This document shows positions 1 to 8,721 of a stretch of 64,000 nucleotides of DNA, piece after piece; the stretch's first letter is position 1, and the number at the start of each line of letters is the position of its first letter. The translations under genes and the position numbers were made by a program. Origin of the DNA: JACVRW01 sp963803245 (lineage in GTDB: Bacteria > Actinomycetota > Thermoleophilia > Solirubrobacterales > Thermoleophilaceae); assembly GCA_963803245.1 (NCBI GenBank), contig CAWDLI010000002.1, forward strand, positions 1 through 64,000. Reading direction: 5' to 3'. A model generated the notes under the pieces. The model was not told the DNA's origin and did not search any database. It was given only the letters and a program-made list of their open reading frames with translations.

Positions 1-268
1 GTAGAGGCCAGGGGTTGCGGCTGGTTGCGGCTGCTAGGCGTGGAGCGGTTTTCCGCCCTCGCTCCGTCAGCGCTGCTTTGCCTGCTGTTCGCGGATCCAG
101 GGTCGCCCCCGCGTTTGCCCCCGGGCCGCACAAAAACCCGAGACGCGTCGCGCTCCGACCACAATCGCGATTGCCCCGCATAGAGAGCAGCAGCCTCCCC
201 CGTGAGGGTGACGTCAATGTGGCGCCTCTGAGGAGTAAGGTCGCGGGGAAGGCGTCCGACAGAGTCTC

Positions 269-1574
269 TTGAGCTCATCGTCCACTCCCGAAGCGGAGGT
301 TGTCGTGGGAACTGTCACCCAGACTGGCGCCGACGTACGTCCGTTCCAGGTCGAGATTCCCGAAGCAGGAGCTCGCCGAGCTGCGCCGCCGGATCGCGGC
401 GACGCGCTGGCCCACCAAGGAGCTCGTCGCAGACCGGTCGCAGGGCGTGCAGCTCGCGACGATCCAGGCGCTCGCGCGCTACTGGACGAACGAGTACGAC
501 TGGCGCAGCGTGCGAGGCGCGGCTGAACGCGCTGCCGCAGTTCACGACCGAGATCGACGGCGTGGACATCCACTTCATCCACGTCAGGTCGCGGCACGAG
601 AACGCGTTGCCGCTGATCATGACGCATGGCTGGCCCGGCTCGGTCATCGAGCTGCTCGAGACCGTCGGCCCGCTGACCGACCCGACCGCGTCACGGCGGC
701 ACGCGCCGAGGACGCATTCCATCTGGTGCTGCCGTCCTTGCCTGGTTACGGCTTCTCGGGCGAGCCGACCGAGCTCGGCTGGGACGCCGGCCGCACCGCA
801 CGCGCGTGGGCGGAGCTGATGCCCCGCCTCGGCTACACCCGCTACGTCGCCCAGGGTGGCGACGTGGGTGCGCTCGTCACGGACCTGATGGGCCGCCAGG
901 CGGTCGAGGGTTTGGTCGGCTACCACCTGAACCTGCTCACGGCGGTGCTCGCAATCGGCGATCAACTGCCCAGGGAATCCGAACAGGAACGCGCAGCGGC
1001 CGAGGCGGTCGCGACATTCAGGCAGGACGGCTTCGGCTACTTCCTCGAGATGGCAACGCGGCCACAGACGATCGGCTACGCCCTGCTGGATTCACCCGTC
1101 GCGCTGGCGGCCTGGTTGCTCGACCACGACACGGACAGCTACTACAAGATCTCCCGCGCGTTCGTCGACGGCGAGCCCGTGGGCAGTCTCACTCGGGACA
1201 GCATCGTCGACAACATCACGCTGTACTGGCTGACCGGCACCGCTGCGTCGGCGGCCCGGTCGTACTGGGAGGACGCACGAGCGCTGGCCGCAGCGCTTGC
1301 GAGCGGCCAGCCTCCTCCGGCGGTCACCGTTCCGGTCGGCTTCACGACGTTCCCTGGCGAGATCTGGGCCTCCCCACGCAGCTGGGTCGAGGCGGTCTAC
1401 CCCGGCCTCGCCTACTTCAACGAGGTCGACAAGGGCGGCCACTTCGCCGCCTGGGAAGAGCCCGATCTGTTCGCCAGCGAGGTTCGCGCGGCGTTCCGCT
1501 CACTCCGCGCGCGGTCGCTTCGCGAGGTGACCGTGTTAGACGGTCTGCACGTGCCCACGCTCGACGTGGTTTAG
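269..1574 (+). pseudogene. epoxide hydrolase (alpha/beta hydrolase), frameshifted
   Basis: The translation matches an epoxide hydrolase with the EHN N-terminal domain, an enzyme that opens epoxides to diols. It is spread over several frames: an N-terminal piece (VRPFQVEIPE) to about 365, the EHN segment to about 515, the piece with the oxyanion motif HGWPGS to about 705, then a long intact piece to the stop at 1574. The catalytic features survive in the pieces: HGWP, the nucleophile motif GGDVGA near 860 and the charge-relay His in DKGGHFAAW near 1440. Three single-base shifts mean it is a pseudogene or contains base-calling indels. The start is uncertain; a TTG at 269 opens the first frame. 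Neighbours are also broken genes, so there is no pathway context. Confidence 0.8.
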
Positions 1575-1636
1575 ACGCCAAGGGGGAGCGTCAAACACGG
1601 TGTCGAGGAACGCGGCGTCGCCGACGCCTTCGTCCA

Positions 1637-1849
1637 TCAAGGCCAACCCTGAGGGGGTCGAGGCCCTGGAGATGTTCCCCACCAGAGGGCCCTGTGCAGG
1701 TGCTCCCGCCGGCCAGCCCGAACCTGCCGTGTTTCTCCTGTCTGCTCGATCGCCTCGAGCTTGATGGCGATTGTGCCCGCAGCGGCGGGGCACAGGCAGG
1801 CGGCCGCGACGATGGCGGCCAGCCAGAGGATGAGGCGAGGCACGGGCAC
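1637..1849 (-). CDS. possible small exported protein
   Basis: This short open frame starts at a GTG (1849; a second GTG is at 1843) after a GGAAG-like sequence. It encodes a hydrophobic N-terminal segment (PRLILWLAAIVAAACLCPAA) that looks like a signal peptide, then about 45 residues without a recognisable domain. It lies between an epoxide hydrolase remnant and a broken phage-like gene. It could be a chance frame in GC-rich DNA. I do not recognise it and assign no function. The rest of 1575-2059 shows no convincing coding frame. Confidence 0.25.
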   Translation of the reverse strand: MPVPRLILWLAAIVAAACLCPAAAGTIAIKLEAIEQTGETRQVRAGRREHLHRALWWGTSPGPRPPQGWP

Positions 1850-2059
1850 TTCCTTCAACGGGGGTGGAGACCGTTTCCTACCGGGCCGACGCTGCTCAAG
1901 TCCAGCCGAACGGTCGACCGGGCTAGGCCGTTACCAGAACAGGGGAATGGGCGGTGGGAGGGCGGGACCCCGCCGGGGCACGGACGGAACGCGGCCGGGG
2001 TGTTAATCGTGCACGACCTGATGGGCCCCCGCGGGCAACCGGATACGCGTCGCCTGGCG

Positions 2060-2499
2060 CTAGCGGGTGTCGCGCCGCCATCCGGTCCCGCCTGGGCCGT
2101 TCGCTGGTAGGTCCTCAGCCCCGACAGGCGACCGAGCTCGTCGAGCTCGTCCATCACATCGGCGCTCTACCGGGTCGGGCTGCTCGGCCCGCAACATCTG
2201 CCAGCGCAACTTCGCCGCCTGCACCGATCCCGGCCCGAGCCAGCTCCGACACCACCTCCGCCAGCTCGACATCATCCATCGGCAGCCGGCGGCGCCCGAG
2301 CGAGCTCACGAGCCCCGTCGACCGCCCCGGGCGAACTCCCCATAGGGACCGTGCCCTTCGCGCCCGCCGCGGGTTAGCCAAGACCTCGCCGTCTCGGGCC
2401 GCACACCGGCCGCCAGCGCCGCATCACCGAACGTGACACCCAGCTCGAGGCGGGCCAACACCCCGCCCGGGCCTCCTCAGTGAACTGGGATCCGCTCAC
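2060..2499 (-). pseudogene. HTH/small-terminase-like phage protein remnant
   Basis: Read on the minus strand from a GTG at 2499, three frames joined in order give a coherent small protein. First comes a helix-turn-helix region (TFGDAALAAGVRPETARSWL), then a C-terminal part with ELAEVVSELARAGSVQAAKL, QMLRAEQPDPVE and MDELDELGRLSG. This layout resembles the small terminase-like HTH proteins common in actinobacterial prophages; the gene at 9664 has a similar C-terminal part. At least three frameshifts separate the pieces, so it is not functional as written. It indicates old phage-derived DNA outside the tRNA-bounded element. The family call rests on recognition of the pattern only. Confidence 0.45.
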
Positions 2500-2616
2500 C
2501 GCTCACCCCGGCTTTCTTTCCGGCCCGCGCGAGAGGTGCTCTCCCCGGTCCCCGTGGGGCTGGGTTTCTGGGGACCTCCCCACCCCTTTGGGTCCCTTGA
2601 TCCGGGGTCGTTACGA

Positions 2617-2634
2617 GTGGTAGGCCACGCAGTA
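2617..2634 (+). repeat. 18-bp direct repeat, copy 1
   Basis: GTGGTAGGCCACGCAGTA here is repeated exactly at 3503-3520. Each copy lies about 30-50 bp before a gene for an exported protein (2665 and 3569). It may be a shared promoter or operator region, or a trace of duplication of the upstream region. Confidence 0.6.
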
Positions 2635-2664
2635 GGGCACTGGACTCGGCCGAAAGGGTGCCCA

Positions 2665-3365
2665 ATGGGCCTTCAAGCGTCTAAGCGGAGGCGGCCGAAG
2701 CCGGCCTGGCGTCGTGTCGGTCGCGTGCGCCGCGACTGTGCTGGGCTCTGCTCCCGCACCTGCTGCTACGCCGACGCCGGAGCTCGATCAGTCGCTCGTG
2801 TCGCCGAGCGACCTCGGCGCCGCCATCAACGATTGCTGCAACTACATCGGCCAGACGTTCACGGCCGGTCGCGATGGCCTGTTGGCGGAGGTCAGGATCG
2901 ATACGTACGCGGCGAACGACTTCGGCGCTCGCCGGAGTGCCATTGCGGGTTAGCATTCGCAACGCCGAGAATGGCTTGCCCGGGCAAACGGTGCTCGCGG
3001 AGACCGTCTTGGCCTCGCCAATCGCTCCGCTGTCGCAGGCAATCACGTTTCCGCAGGCAGTGCAGATCCGATCGGGAACCCAGTACGCGATCGTCGTGAA
3101 CCTTGAGGATCCCCCGCGCTTTGCCCAAGCCGCATGGAACGAGTCACCGGCAACCGCTACCCGGGTGGTGACGAGTGCTACAGCTTTGACGACGGCCTCG
3201 CCTGGGCCTGTTACGCCGACGAAGGGTTTGACCTCCGCTTCCAGACCTATTTGCTCCCACCGACGCCCACCTCCAAGGACCAGTGCAAGAACGGCGGCTG
3301 GCGCAACTTCCCACAGTTCCAGAACCAGCTGCAGTGCAACCTGTTCTTCACCGGACGTGCGGTGA
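2665..3365 (+). pseudogene. secreted protein with C-terminal TSKDQCKNGGW domain, frameshifted
   Basis: Pieces in different frames make one exported protein: an ATG at 2665 with a basic N-terminus (SKRRRPKPAWRRV), a hydrophobic stretch and AxA-like site (VACAATVLGSAPAPAA, 2714 onward), a beta-rich middle (GQTFTAGRDGLLAEVRIDTY; PGQTVLAETVL) and a C-terminal part with PTSKDQCKNGGWRNFPQF. That C-terminal block recurs, from memory, in many secreted proteins of Thermoleophilia. Frame changes lie near 2712, 2940 and 3135. Either the gene is dead or the sequence holds indels. Function is unknown; an extracellular role is inferred from the signal peptide. The stop at 3365 is the one that fits the family length. 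Confidence 0.6.
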
Positions 3366-3502
3366 GCGCGGCCGGTTCGAGCCGAAGCCGAAGTACTGCC
3401 CGGTCAAGACCGCCGAACCGCCACAGGAGACCGTTTCGGCGGTGGGCTCCGCGGTTGATGGCACCTCCGCCGCTCAGGGTGCCTTGACCTTGGTGGTTGG
3501 TG

Positions 3503-3520
3503 GTGGTAGGCCACGCAGTA
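3503..3520 (+). repeat. 18-bp direct repeat, copy 2
   Basis: This is the exact second copy of the 18 bp at 2617-2634, 49 bp before the lipoprotein start at 3569. Similar CGGCCG-rich sequence follows both copies. The rest of 3366-3568 shows no gene. Confidence 0.6.
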
Positions 3521-3568
3521 CGCCGGTGACGGACCCGGCCGACTCGGCCCTGACCGTTTGGAGCTCGC

Positions 3569-3947
3569 ATGAAGCGCTTCGCGCTCGCCCTGTCCGCGAT
3601 CGTCGTGGGGGTGGTGGTGTCGAGTTGTGCGGTCGGCGTTCGCCAGCCCGCGTCGGAGGTCACGAACACCAGCGCCACGTTGAACGGCAGGGTGCTCTCC
3701 ACCACCGGCGGCACTGGCAGCTGGAATCGAAACGGCGACCTACTCCGCTCGAACGAGAACGCCGACGAGGGCGATCGACTTCGAAACCAACGAAATCGAG
3801 CCGGTGTCCGAGCCGGTCGACGGACTCGAGCCGGGCACCACCTACCACTTCGCTGTCTGCGCCGAGGACAGCGAGAACCCAGGCGATGCGTTCTGGAGCC
3901 CGGACCAGCCCTTCACCACGAAGCCAGATCAGCCGGCGATCCGATAG
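3569..3947 (+). pseudogene. lipoprotein with fibronectin-III-like domain, frameshifted
   Basis: An ATG at 3569 opens a classic lipoprotein signal (MKRFALALSAIVVGVVVSSC, lipobox VSSC with lipidated Cys near residue 20). A beta-sandwich pattern follows: ASEVTNTSATLNGRVLSTTG, then after one frame change near 3718 DFETNEIEPVSEPVDGLEPG and TTYHFAVCAEDSEN. Such LEPGTTYHF strings are typical of fibronectin type III-like repeats in surface proteins. The frame then runs cleanly to TAG at 3945-3947. With the single shift repaired it would be a membrane-anchored protein of about 125 residues. The substrate or partner is unknown. Confidence 0.6.
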
Positions 3948-3959
3948 TTGGGAGCGGCA

Positions 3960-4350
3960 GTTTCGGGCTTTTCCTTGCTTCCAAGGTCGATGTTGCGAGC
4001 GGGCCTTCGGGCGAGAATCCGGACAGGGCAGGCATCGGTCACGCTCGGTGGCGGAGAGGTGATTGAGACGAGCTCGGTCGACTGGGCCTTGCCGGTTAGT
4101 GGCAACAGCGCCACCTGACGCTGGGACGCTTCAACCGAACTCTTTCGGCTACACCCACTACCGGGCGAGCGCGATCTAAATGCCCTTCGGGGCCAGTTCT
4201 GACTGCGCGGTGGCTAGCGGGTTCACCACTCCCCAGGACTGCTCCGCCGTTTTCGACCCGCTGTGTTCGATGCCCGTGAGGGACGGCGACATCGTCGTCA
4301 CCGACCCCAACCCCTCCCCACGAGCAGGCGTTAGACGAACGGCGGCCTGA
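3960..4350 (+). pseudogene. remnant of Thermoleophilia-type secreted protein
   Basis: Fragments in several frames read like one decayed exported protein: VDVASGPSGENP near 3990, then SVTLGGGEVIETSSVDWALP and VSGNSAT, then from 4180 PFGASSDCAVASGFTTPQDC and PVRDGDIVVTDPNPSP to a stop at 4350. The order SGPxGENP, VSGNxAT, GDIVVTD matches secreted proteins I recall as abundant in Solirubrobacterales. It starts just after the lipoprotein stop and has no clear start codon, so it may be part of the same older gene. The pieces show no identifiable active site. Confidence 0.4.
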
Positions 4351-4407
4351 CGACGATCCCCCCAATTCCAGGGCCAGCCCGCCGCCGAGGCGGATACTCG
4401 GCGGGCG

Positions 4408-4821
4408 ATGTCGCAGGAAAACGTGGTAGATCGCGCGGGGGCAGTCTGCGTCCCGTGGGAGCGCGGCGACTTCGGTCCGGTGGAGTGGGCCCACGACGAA
4501 ATCGAGTTCGCGTTCGCCGACGGCCCCACGCCCGGCACCTGGACCGGAGTCGACGCAATGAACGACGCGTGGCGCGAAGCCCTGACTGCATTCGAGGGCC
4601 TCGACGTCGAGGTCCAGCAGTATCCCGCTCGACGGCGAGCGGGTACTGGTGCTGATGCACAACAGCGGACGCGGAAAGGCAAGCGGATTCGACCTGGGCC
4701 AACTGGACAATCCAGGCGCAAAGCTCTTCCACGTTCGCGATGGCAAGGTGACCAGGCTCGTCCTCTACTTCGACCGCGAACGCGTCGAAGCCGTGGGGCT
4801 GTCGGAAAACAAGGCAGGCCG
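4408..4821 (+). pseudogene. SnoaL-like (NTF2-fold) protein 1, frameshifted
   Basis: It starts with MSQENV, the usual opening of a large NTF2-fold SnoaL-like family in Thermoleophilia. The first frame gives ERGDFGPVEWAHDEIEFAFA and GTWTGVDAMNDAW, and near 4620 the reading moves to another frame with GERVLVLMHNSGRG, FHVRDGKVTRLVLYFDRER and EAVGLSE. These are the canonical elements of the cone-shaped fold; substrates in this family are mostly unknown. A GATACT -10-like box lies 9 nt before the ATG with no Shine-Dalgarno sequence, in a block also found before the third copy (8619). A second SnoaL-like gene follows directly. The exact C-terminus is unclear. Confidence 0.65.
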
Positions 4822-5143
4822 ATGTCGCAGCAGAACGTGGAGACAGTGCGGACCGCTATCGCTTCGGGCCCGCCGGCTCTGCTCGCAGTCCTCGACAAGA
4901 AGTCAAATGGGACTACGTGGGCGCCTTCCCCGAGGAGGTGACCTATCACGGGCCTGAGGAGGTCGCCGAATTCCTTCGCGAATGGGCCAGCGGATTCGAC
5001 GACTTTGGGTTCGAGGCCGACGAAATCGTCGACGCCGGCGAATCCGTTCTGGTCCTTCTGCACCAATGGGGGCGAGGAAGGACACGGGCGCCAAGGTCTT
5101 TCGCGCCCAGTTCGACGGGCTAATACCGTTGCCAGAGCGATAG
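4822..5143 (+). pseudogene. SnoaL-like (NTF2-fold) protein 2, frameshifted
   Basis: ATG at 4822 opens with MSQQNVETVR. After a shift near 4910 the frame continues WDYVGAFPEEVTYHGPEEVA and VDAGESVLVLLHQWGRG, and after a second shift near 5078 it ends DTGAKVFRAQFDGLIPLPER at a TAG (5141-5143). It is a tandem paralogue of the preceding gene. Its stop overlaps the 3' end of the convergent tRNA-Met gene by three bases, so this is the last feature of the left flank before the integrated element. Substrate unknown. Confidence 0.6.
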
Positions 5144-5213
5144 CTCCGCCTGGATTCGAACCAGGGACCTCACGATTATGAGTCGTGCGCTCTAACCGCT
5201 GAGCTACGGAGCC
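5141..5213 (-). tRNA. elongator tRNA-Met (CAT)
   Basis: The reverse complement folds as a 73-nt tRNA: acceptor GGCTCCG paired with CGGAGCT (G-U first pair), D-arm GCTC/GAGC, anticodon arm CACGA-CTCATAA-TCGTG with anticodon CAT (plus-strand 5178-5180), and T-arm CCTGG-TTCGAAT-CCAGG. The block GCGCACGACTCATAATCGTG is typical of actinobacterial elongator tRNA-Met rather than initiator tRNA. CCA is not encoded. A TATCCT -10-like box lies about 14 nt upstream of the 5' end. Its 5' half is duplicated at 13175-13218, so the gene doubles as the attachment site of the element. Confidence 0.93.
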
Positions 5214-5216
5214 GGG
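5173..5216. repeat. attachment-site repeat, left (attL)
   Basis: These 44 bp cover the tRNA-Met from the anticodon stem to its 5' end plus 3 bp upstream and are identical to 13175-13218. Weaker similarity continues for about 20 bp, including the TATCCT -10 box. The element therefore restored the 5' half of the tRNA and part of its promoter. Confidence 0.85.
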
Positions 5217-5291
5217 CAGGGCGAGGATAGCCGCCGTGGAGCGGAATCCTCGCCCCGCGCCTCCGCGGTGGGCGGCCCGCGACGGTCAGCG

Positions 5292-5311
5292 GGGCAACCT
5301 TTTGGGCAACC
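5292..5311 (+). promoter_or_regulatory. paired GGGCAACC motifs, possible integrase arm sites (left)
   Basis: GGGCAACC occurs at 5292-5299 and again at 5304-5311. The same paired motif occurs near the other end (13063-13081) in the same orientation. Direct repeats inside both ends are what tyrosine integrase arm-type sites look like; the binding role is inference. Confidence 0.5.
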
Positions 5312-5359
5312 CCAACAGCGAACAGCCGGAAACCCGCGTTAGGCGGCGCCGTCGAAACT

Positions 5360-5878
5360 GCCGCTATGGAGAAGGGTTCCGGTTGCCAATGTCGCGAACC
5401 CGGCAGTGAGCCGCAATCCACCGCCATGTTCGCGCCACTCGGGCGGCGGTCGCCCGTTGGGCCCGAAGTCCACCACGGCCAGGCATAGAGGCCGACGAAC
5501 AGCTTGCGGCCTCTCGACACCGCGTCACGGGCGGACCGCTCGTACTCGTAACCGCAGTGCTCGGCAATCGTGCTCTCGGCGAACGCCAGAATGTCTTTCA
5601 GCGCGGCTGCTCCGAGTCTGCGCCGTTCGGGTCGGTCCTGTTCCTGCATTTGCTCGACCGCGACCGGGTGGTGGGTCTCGAGGGCGAGGGCGACTCGGTG
5701 GCGCAGCACGGCACGAGGTTGCTGACGAGGGACTAGGTAGCGCCCATGGGTGCCGTCCGGAGCGAGGTCGGAAATCAAGCCAAGCCGAGGCACTACCAAG
5801 CGACCGGGGCCGTAGGCCGGAGCCCAGGTTCCACGCGGGCCGCCCGCGGTCGACGAGGTCCGCGATTTGACTCGCCAA
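5360..5878 (-). pseudogene. hypothetical protein, frameshifted
   Basis: Codon usage on the minus strand (G/C in third positions) supports a real gene. It gives ELASQIADLVDRGRPAWNLG and SGLRPRSL, then after a shift near 5800 VVPRLGLISDLAPDGTHGRY, KDILAFAESTIAEHCGYEYE and GRKLFVGLYAWPWW. I recognise no domain. No clear stop follows: the frame runs on toward the tRNA, so the C-terminus is uncertain. It is the first gene inside the left end of the element, a place often used for accessory genes. Confidence 0.35.
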
Positions 5879-6024
5879 CTCCTCCCCGGGCAGCGCGGGG
5901 GGAGCAGTCTGGGTCGTTCTCGTCCTTATGCGCCGGGGCGCCGCGCGGGACCATCGCTGTCATGCCGACCACGAATACCACCAGCGGCGGTCAAGACCTT
6001 GGGCTGCTCGGGAACGTGTCGGAC

Positions 6025-6397
6025 TGACGCGAGCCCAGCTAGCGGCCTCTCTGGCTGTCGCTCGGCTCGCTCGCAAACATCGAGCAGGGCGCGGTACCTC
6101 GGCATAGCCGCGTGCTCGAAGCGGCACTCGCCGCCATCGCCGAGCACTCCCTAGACAACTCGAGCCCGGCGGGCAAACCGGGCGCGAGGAAAGGCTCGCC
6201 CGCACCGTGGCGACAGAGAGCAAGCTACTCCACGCATCCGACCTCTCGAGCTGAGGCGCGAGTGGGCGGAATGGGCTGCGGCCAGGTCCGCCGAGCTCGA
6301 CGCCGTCGCCGCGGGCTGGGAGGACCAGGAGCCGGAGTCCGTCGTGGTCGAGTTCCCGGTCCGCCAGCTCATGCTCGACGAGGGCGAAGCGGCGTGA
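6025..6397 (+). pseudogene. XRE-type HTH regulator remnant
   Basis: Joined frames give LTRAQLAASLAV, then GSLANIEQGAV and RVLEAALAAIAEHS, the sequence of a Cro/C1-type helix-turn-helix. Further frame changes lead to LELRREWAEWAAARSAELDA and VEFPVRQLMLDEGEAA with a stop at 6395-6397. Position at the left of a phage-like element suits an immunity or maintenance repressor. At least two shifts break it, so activity is doubtful. The first few hundred bases of the element before it contain only the minus-strand hypothetical gene. Confidence 0.45.
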
Positions 6398-6456
6398 GCG
6401 CCCACCTCCCGTACCTGCACCTCGAGCGAGCCCTGCGCCGCCGCGACATCGACTGA

Positions 6457-6750
6457 ACACCGGCGCCGGAGCGTGAGGGCGTTTGGCACGCCAAGTGTCC
6501 GCGTTGCAACGAGGAACGGGCGCTCCACATCGTCCGTATCGGCGCCGATGACGTGTCGCTGCGGTGCCACGGTCGCAAGTGCGAAGAGGACGACGTGCTC
6601 GACGTGCTCGGGATCGACCGGATATGGACGGAGCCGCCCCGGCGTCATCGCTGCTGGCTGAGGGCAGTAGCTGGCCCCTGTCGACCTGACAACGGTGCTC
6701 GCCGGGACGCAGCGAGAGCAGCCCCCGACAAGCCTGATGCGAACCGATGA
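6457..6750 (+). pseudogene. primase-type zinc-finger domain remnant
   Basis: One open frame gives WHAKCPRCNEERALHIVRIG, LRCHGRKCEEDDVLDVLGI. The CxxC...CHxxxC pattern followed by DDVLDVLGI is the CHC2-like zinc finger that precedes AAA/RepA-like ATPases in actinophage replication proteins. There is no ATG or GTG upstream before the in-frame stop at 6454-6456, and the frame overlaps the ATPase gene that starts at 6695. It is probably the N-terminal part of an originally larger primase-helicase, now separated. It would bind DNA during element replication. Confidence 0.5.
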
Positions 6751-7858
6751 CGTCGGCCTTCTGTATGCCGGCAAGGTGCACTCGGTCTTCAGCGAGCCCG
6801 AGGGGTGCAAGGGCTGGCTGTCGCTGTCTGCCGCCCGCGAGCACCTGACAAGGGGCGAGCACGTGACGCTGATCGACTTCGAGGACAGCGCCGAGACCGC
6901 AGTCGCGCGGCTGGTCGCCCTCGGTGTCGGCGACGACACGCTGCGGCAGCGTTTCCATTACGTCCGTCCCGAGGAGCCCCGCGGCGAGCTCGGGGATCTC
7001 GCTATCGCCCCAGCTCTCGACGTGTCTGGCCTGGTCATCCTTGACGGCGTCACCGAGGCGCTCGCCCTCCACGGCATCGACATGAACAGCAACGTGGAGG
7101 TCGCAGGGTTCATGTCGGGCCTGCCGCGCAAGGCGGCCCAGGCCGGAGCGGTGGTCGTGCTGCTCGACCACGTGACCAAGGACCGCGAGTCGCGCGGACG
7201 GTTCGCGATCGGGGCGCAGGTCAAGCTGTCGGCGACCGACGTCGCCTACCGGCTCGAGGTTGTCGAGCCGTTCGCCCGCGGCCGAGAGGGGCTCGTCAAG
7301 GTCAAGGTCACGAAGGACCGGCCCGGCCACGTTCGTCGGTACGCCGAAGGCGACCGCATCGCCGACCTTCGCCTCGGCTCGGACGGCGAAGGGGTCACGG
7401 TCGAGTTGGTGCCGCCGATGGAGGCCGGCGCGGCGCTGCGGCCCACCGGTCAGATGGAGCGGGTCTCGAAGGTGGTCGAGCAGGAGCCCGGGCTATCGAA
7501 GCGGGCGATCCGGGCCGCCATCTCGGGGCGCAACGACGTCATCGACCTGGCGCTCGAGCTCTTGGTCTCCGAAGGGTTCGTCGAGCAGCGCCAAGACGGC
7601 CGCGCGAACGCGCATCACTCGCTCAGGCCCTTCCGTGAAGGGACGGACGAACCCGACCGTGCCCACGTGCCCCACCGTGCCCCAAACGTGCCCGAGGCAC
7701 AGTCCGAGTCCACCGTGCCCACGTGCCCGCCCCCTATAGGGGGGCACGGCACGAGGCACGATGACGAGGACACCCAACTCGAACAGTCGTCGTGCCCCGA
7801 CGACGTCGAGGCCGCCGACGCCGAACTCGAGCGGCTACGAGCGAAGGGATTGGCATGA
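6695..7858 (+). CDS. RepA/RecA-like AAA ATPase, element replication
   Basis: This is an intact frame of 387 residues from a GTG at 6695. A variant P-loop appears near residue 33 (SEPEGCKGW), a Walker B near residue 115 (GLVILDGVTEAL) and the DnaB/RecA-type LLDHVTKD segment near residue 160. The C-terminal third has a winged-helix-like stretch (ALELLVSEGFVEQRQDGRAN) and a proline-rich tail. Such proteins act as helicase loaders or helicases of phages and integrative elements. The zinc-finger remnant overlaps its start. The final TGA overlaps the next gene's ATG (ATGA), which indicates translational coupling. Confidence 0.7.
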   Translation: MLAGTQREQPPTSLMRTDDVGLLYAGKVHSVFSEPEGCKGWLSLSAAREHLTRGEHVTLIDFEDSAETAVARLVALGVGDDTLRQRFHYVRPEEPRGELGDLAIAPALDVSGLVILDGVTEALALHGIDMNSNVEVAGFMSGLPRKAAQAGAVVVLLDHVTKDRESRGRFAIGAQVKLSATDVAYRLEVVEPFARGREGLVKVKVTKDRPGHVRRYAEGDRIADLRLGSDGEGVTVELVPPMEAGAALRPTGQMERVSKVVEQEPGLSKRAIRAAISGRNDVIDLALELLVSEGFVEQRQDGRANAHHSLRPFREGTDEPDRAHVPHRAPNVPEAQSESTVPTCPPPIGGHGTRHDDEDTQLEQSSCPDDVEAADAELERLRAKGLA

Positions 7859-8429
7859 CCACCCCCGGCCCCTCGCGCTCGAGCTGTCGGACGAGCTGCT
7901 CGACGCGATCGCGGACCGCGTCGCTGAACGTCTCGCCGAGCGCCACCCCTCCGAGGTCGACGACGGGTGGCTGAGAGGCGCTGGGGCCATCGCGAGCTAC
8001 CTCGGAGCCCCGGCCTCCCGCGTATACGCCCTCCACTCCGCCGGCCGACTGGCCTGTGTGCTCAAAGACGGCTCGGCCTTGGTCGCTCGACGCTCCGAGC
8101 TCGACCGCTGGGTCCGTGACGGAGGAGGAAGCGGCCATGAAGTCCGAGCGCCACGCGGGGGCCACCCCACCGAAGATGACAAGCGGGACCGGGGAGGGCA
8201 GCGGCTGCGAGAAAAGCCCGGTGGGCTACTCCGACAGCCCCACGGCTTCGAGAGCCTCGTGCTCGTGGACGAACAGTCGCCAGCCGGCGATCTTCCCTTC
8301 TCGAAGCGTCATCAGGAACGAGAAGCGGGCATCCAGCTCCAGGCCCGCCCTCGGCCCCGGCCGCGCTGCTCGGCGACGACGACCACGTGCTCGCCGGCAT
8401 CGATGATCCGCACCAGGTCGGTCTCGTAG
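7855..8429 (+). pseudogene. excisionase-like HTH protein, frameshifted at start
   Basis: The ATG at 7855 overlaps the ATPase stop, but that frame is not coding for long. The shifted frame reads RPLALELSDELLDAIADRVA, ERLAERH, then WLRGAGAIASYLGAPASRVY, ALHSAGRLACVLKDGSALVA and RSELDRWV. The latter half is a MerR/HTH_17-type DNA-binding domain typical of excisionases. One missing C in the CCCCC run at 7862-7866 would join start and body. The domain ends near 8125 and the natural stop is unclear, because the open frame runs on to 8429 into the convergent SnoaL-like gene. It could direct excision with the integrase. Confidence 0.55.
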
Positions 8430-8619
8430 TCGTCCCACTCCTCCGGCCACATTCCGAGCGCTTCGATCACTCCGGCGTGGCCATGTCGCGTGCTGCCGCC
8501 GAGTTCGAGCGGCTGCACGATGACGACGCTTGGGTCAACCGCCGCGAGGACCGCCGCAACGTCGCCCCTCTTGTACGCCTCGAAGGCACCCGCACGATCT
8601 CCACGTTCTCTTGCGACAT
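8226..8619 (-). pseudogene. SnoaL-like (NTF2-fold) protein 3, frameshifted
   Basis: On the minus strand ATG at 8619 gives MSQENVEIVR; after a shift near 8590 the body reads AFEAYKRGDVAAVLAAVDPS, EALGMWPEEWDDYETDLVRI and IDAGEHVVVVAEQRGRG. After a second shift near 8350 it ends LELDARFSFLMTLREGKIAG and EALEAVGLSE at 8226. It is a paralogue of the genes at 4408 and 4822. The upstream block shared with the 4408 gene shows both came with their promoter. Its presence inside the element suggests cargo or a local duplication. Substrate unknown. Confidence 0.6.
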
Positions 8620-8721
8620 CGCCCGCCGAGTATCCCGCCTGGTCGCGGGAGGGTTCAGAAAGAGTGGAGGCCCGCCTGGTGGCGGGCCTCCAATTCGAGT
8701 CCAGCTGCTGTGCTTCTTGGG

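Noticed and set aside
5960..7330. 456-residue minus-strand open frame
   Set aside because: It lies opposite the AAA ATPase with its Walker motifs and has shadow-like composition.
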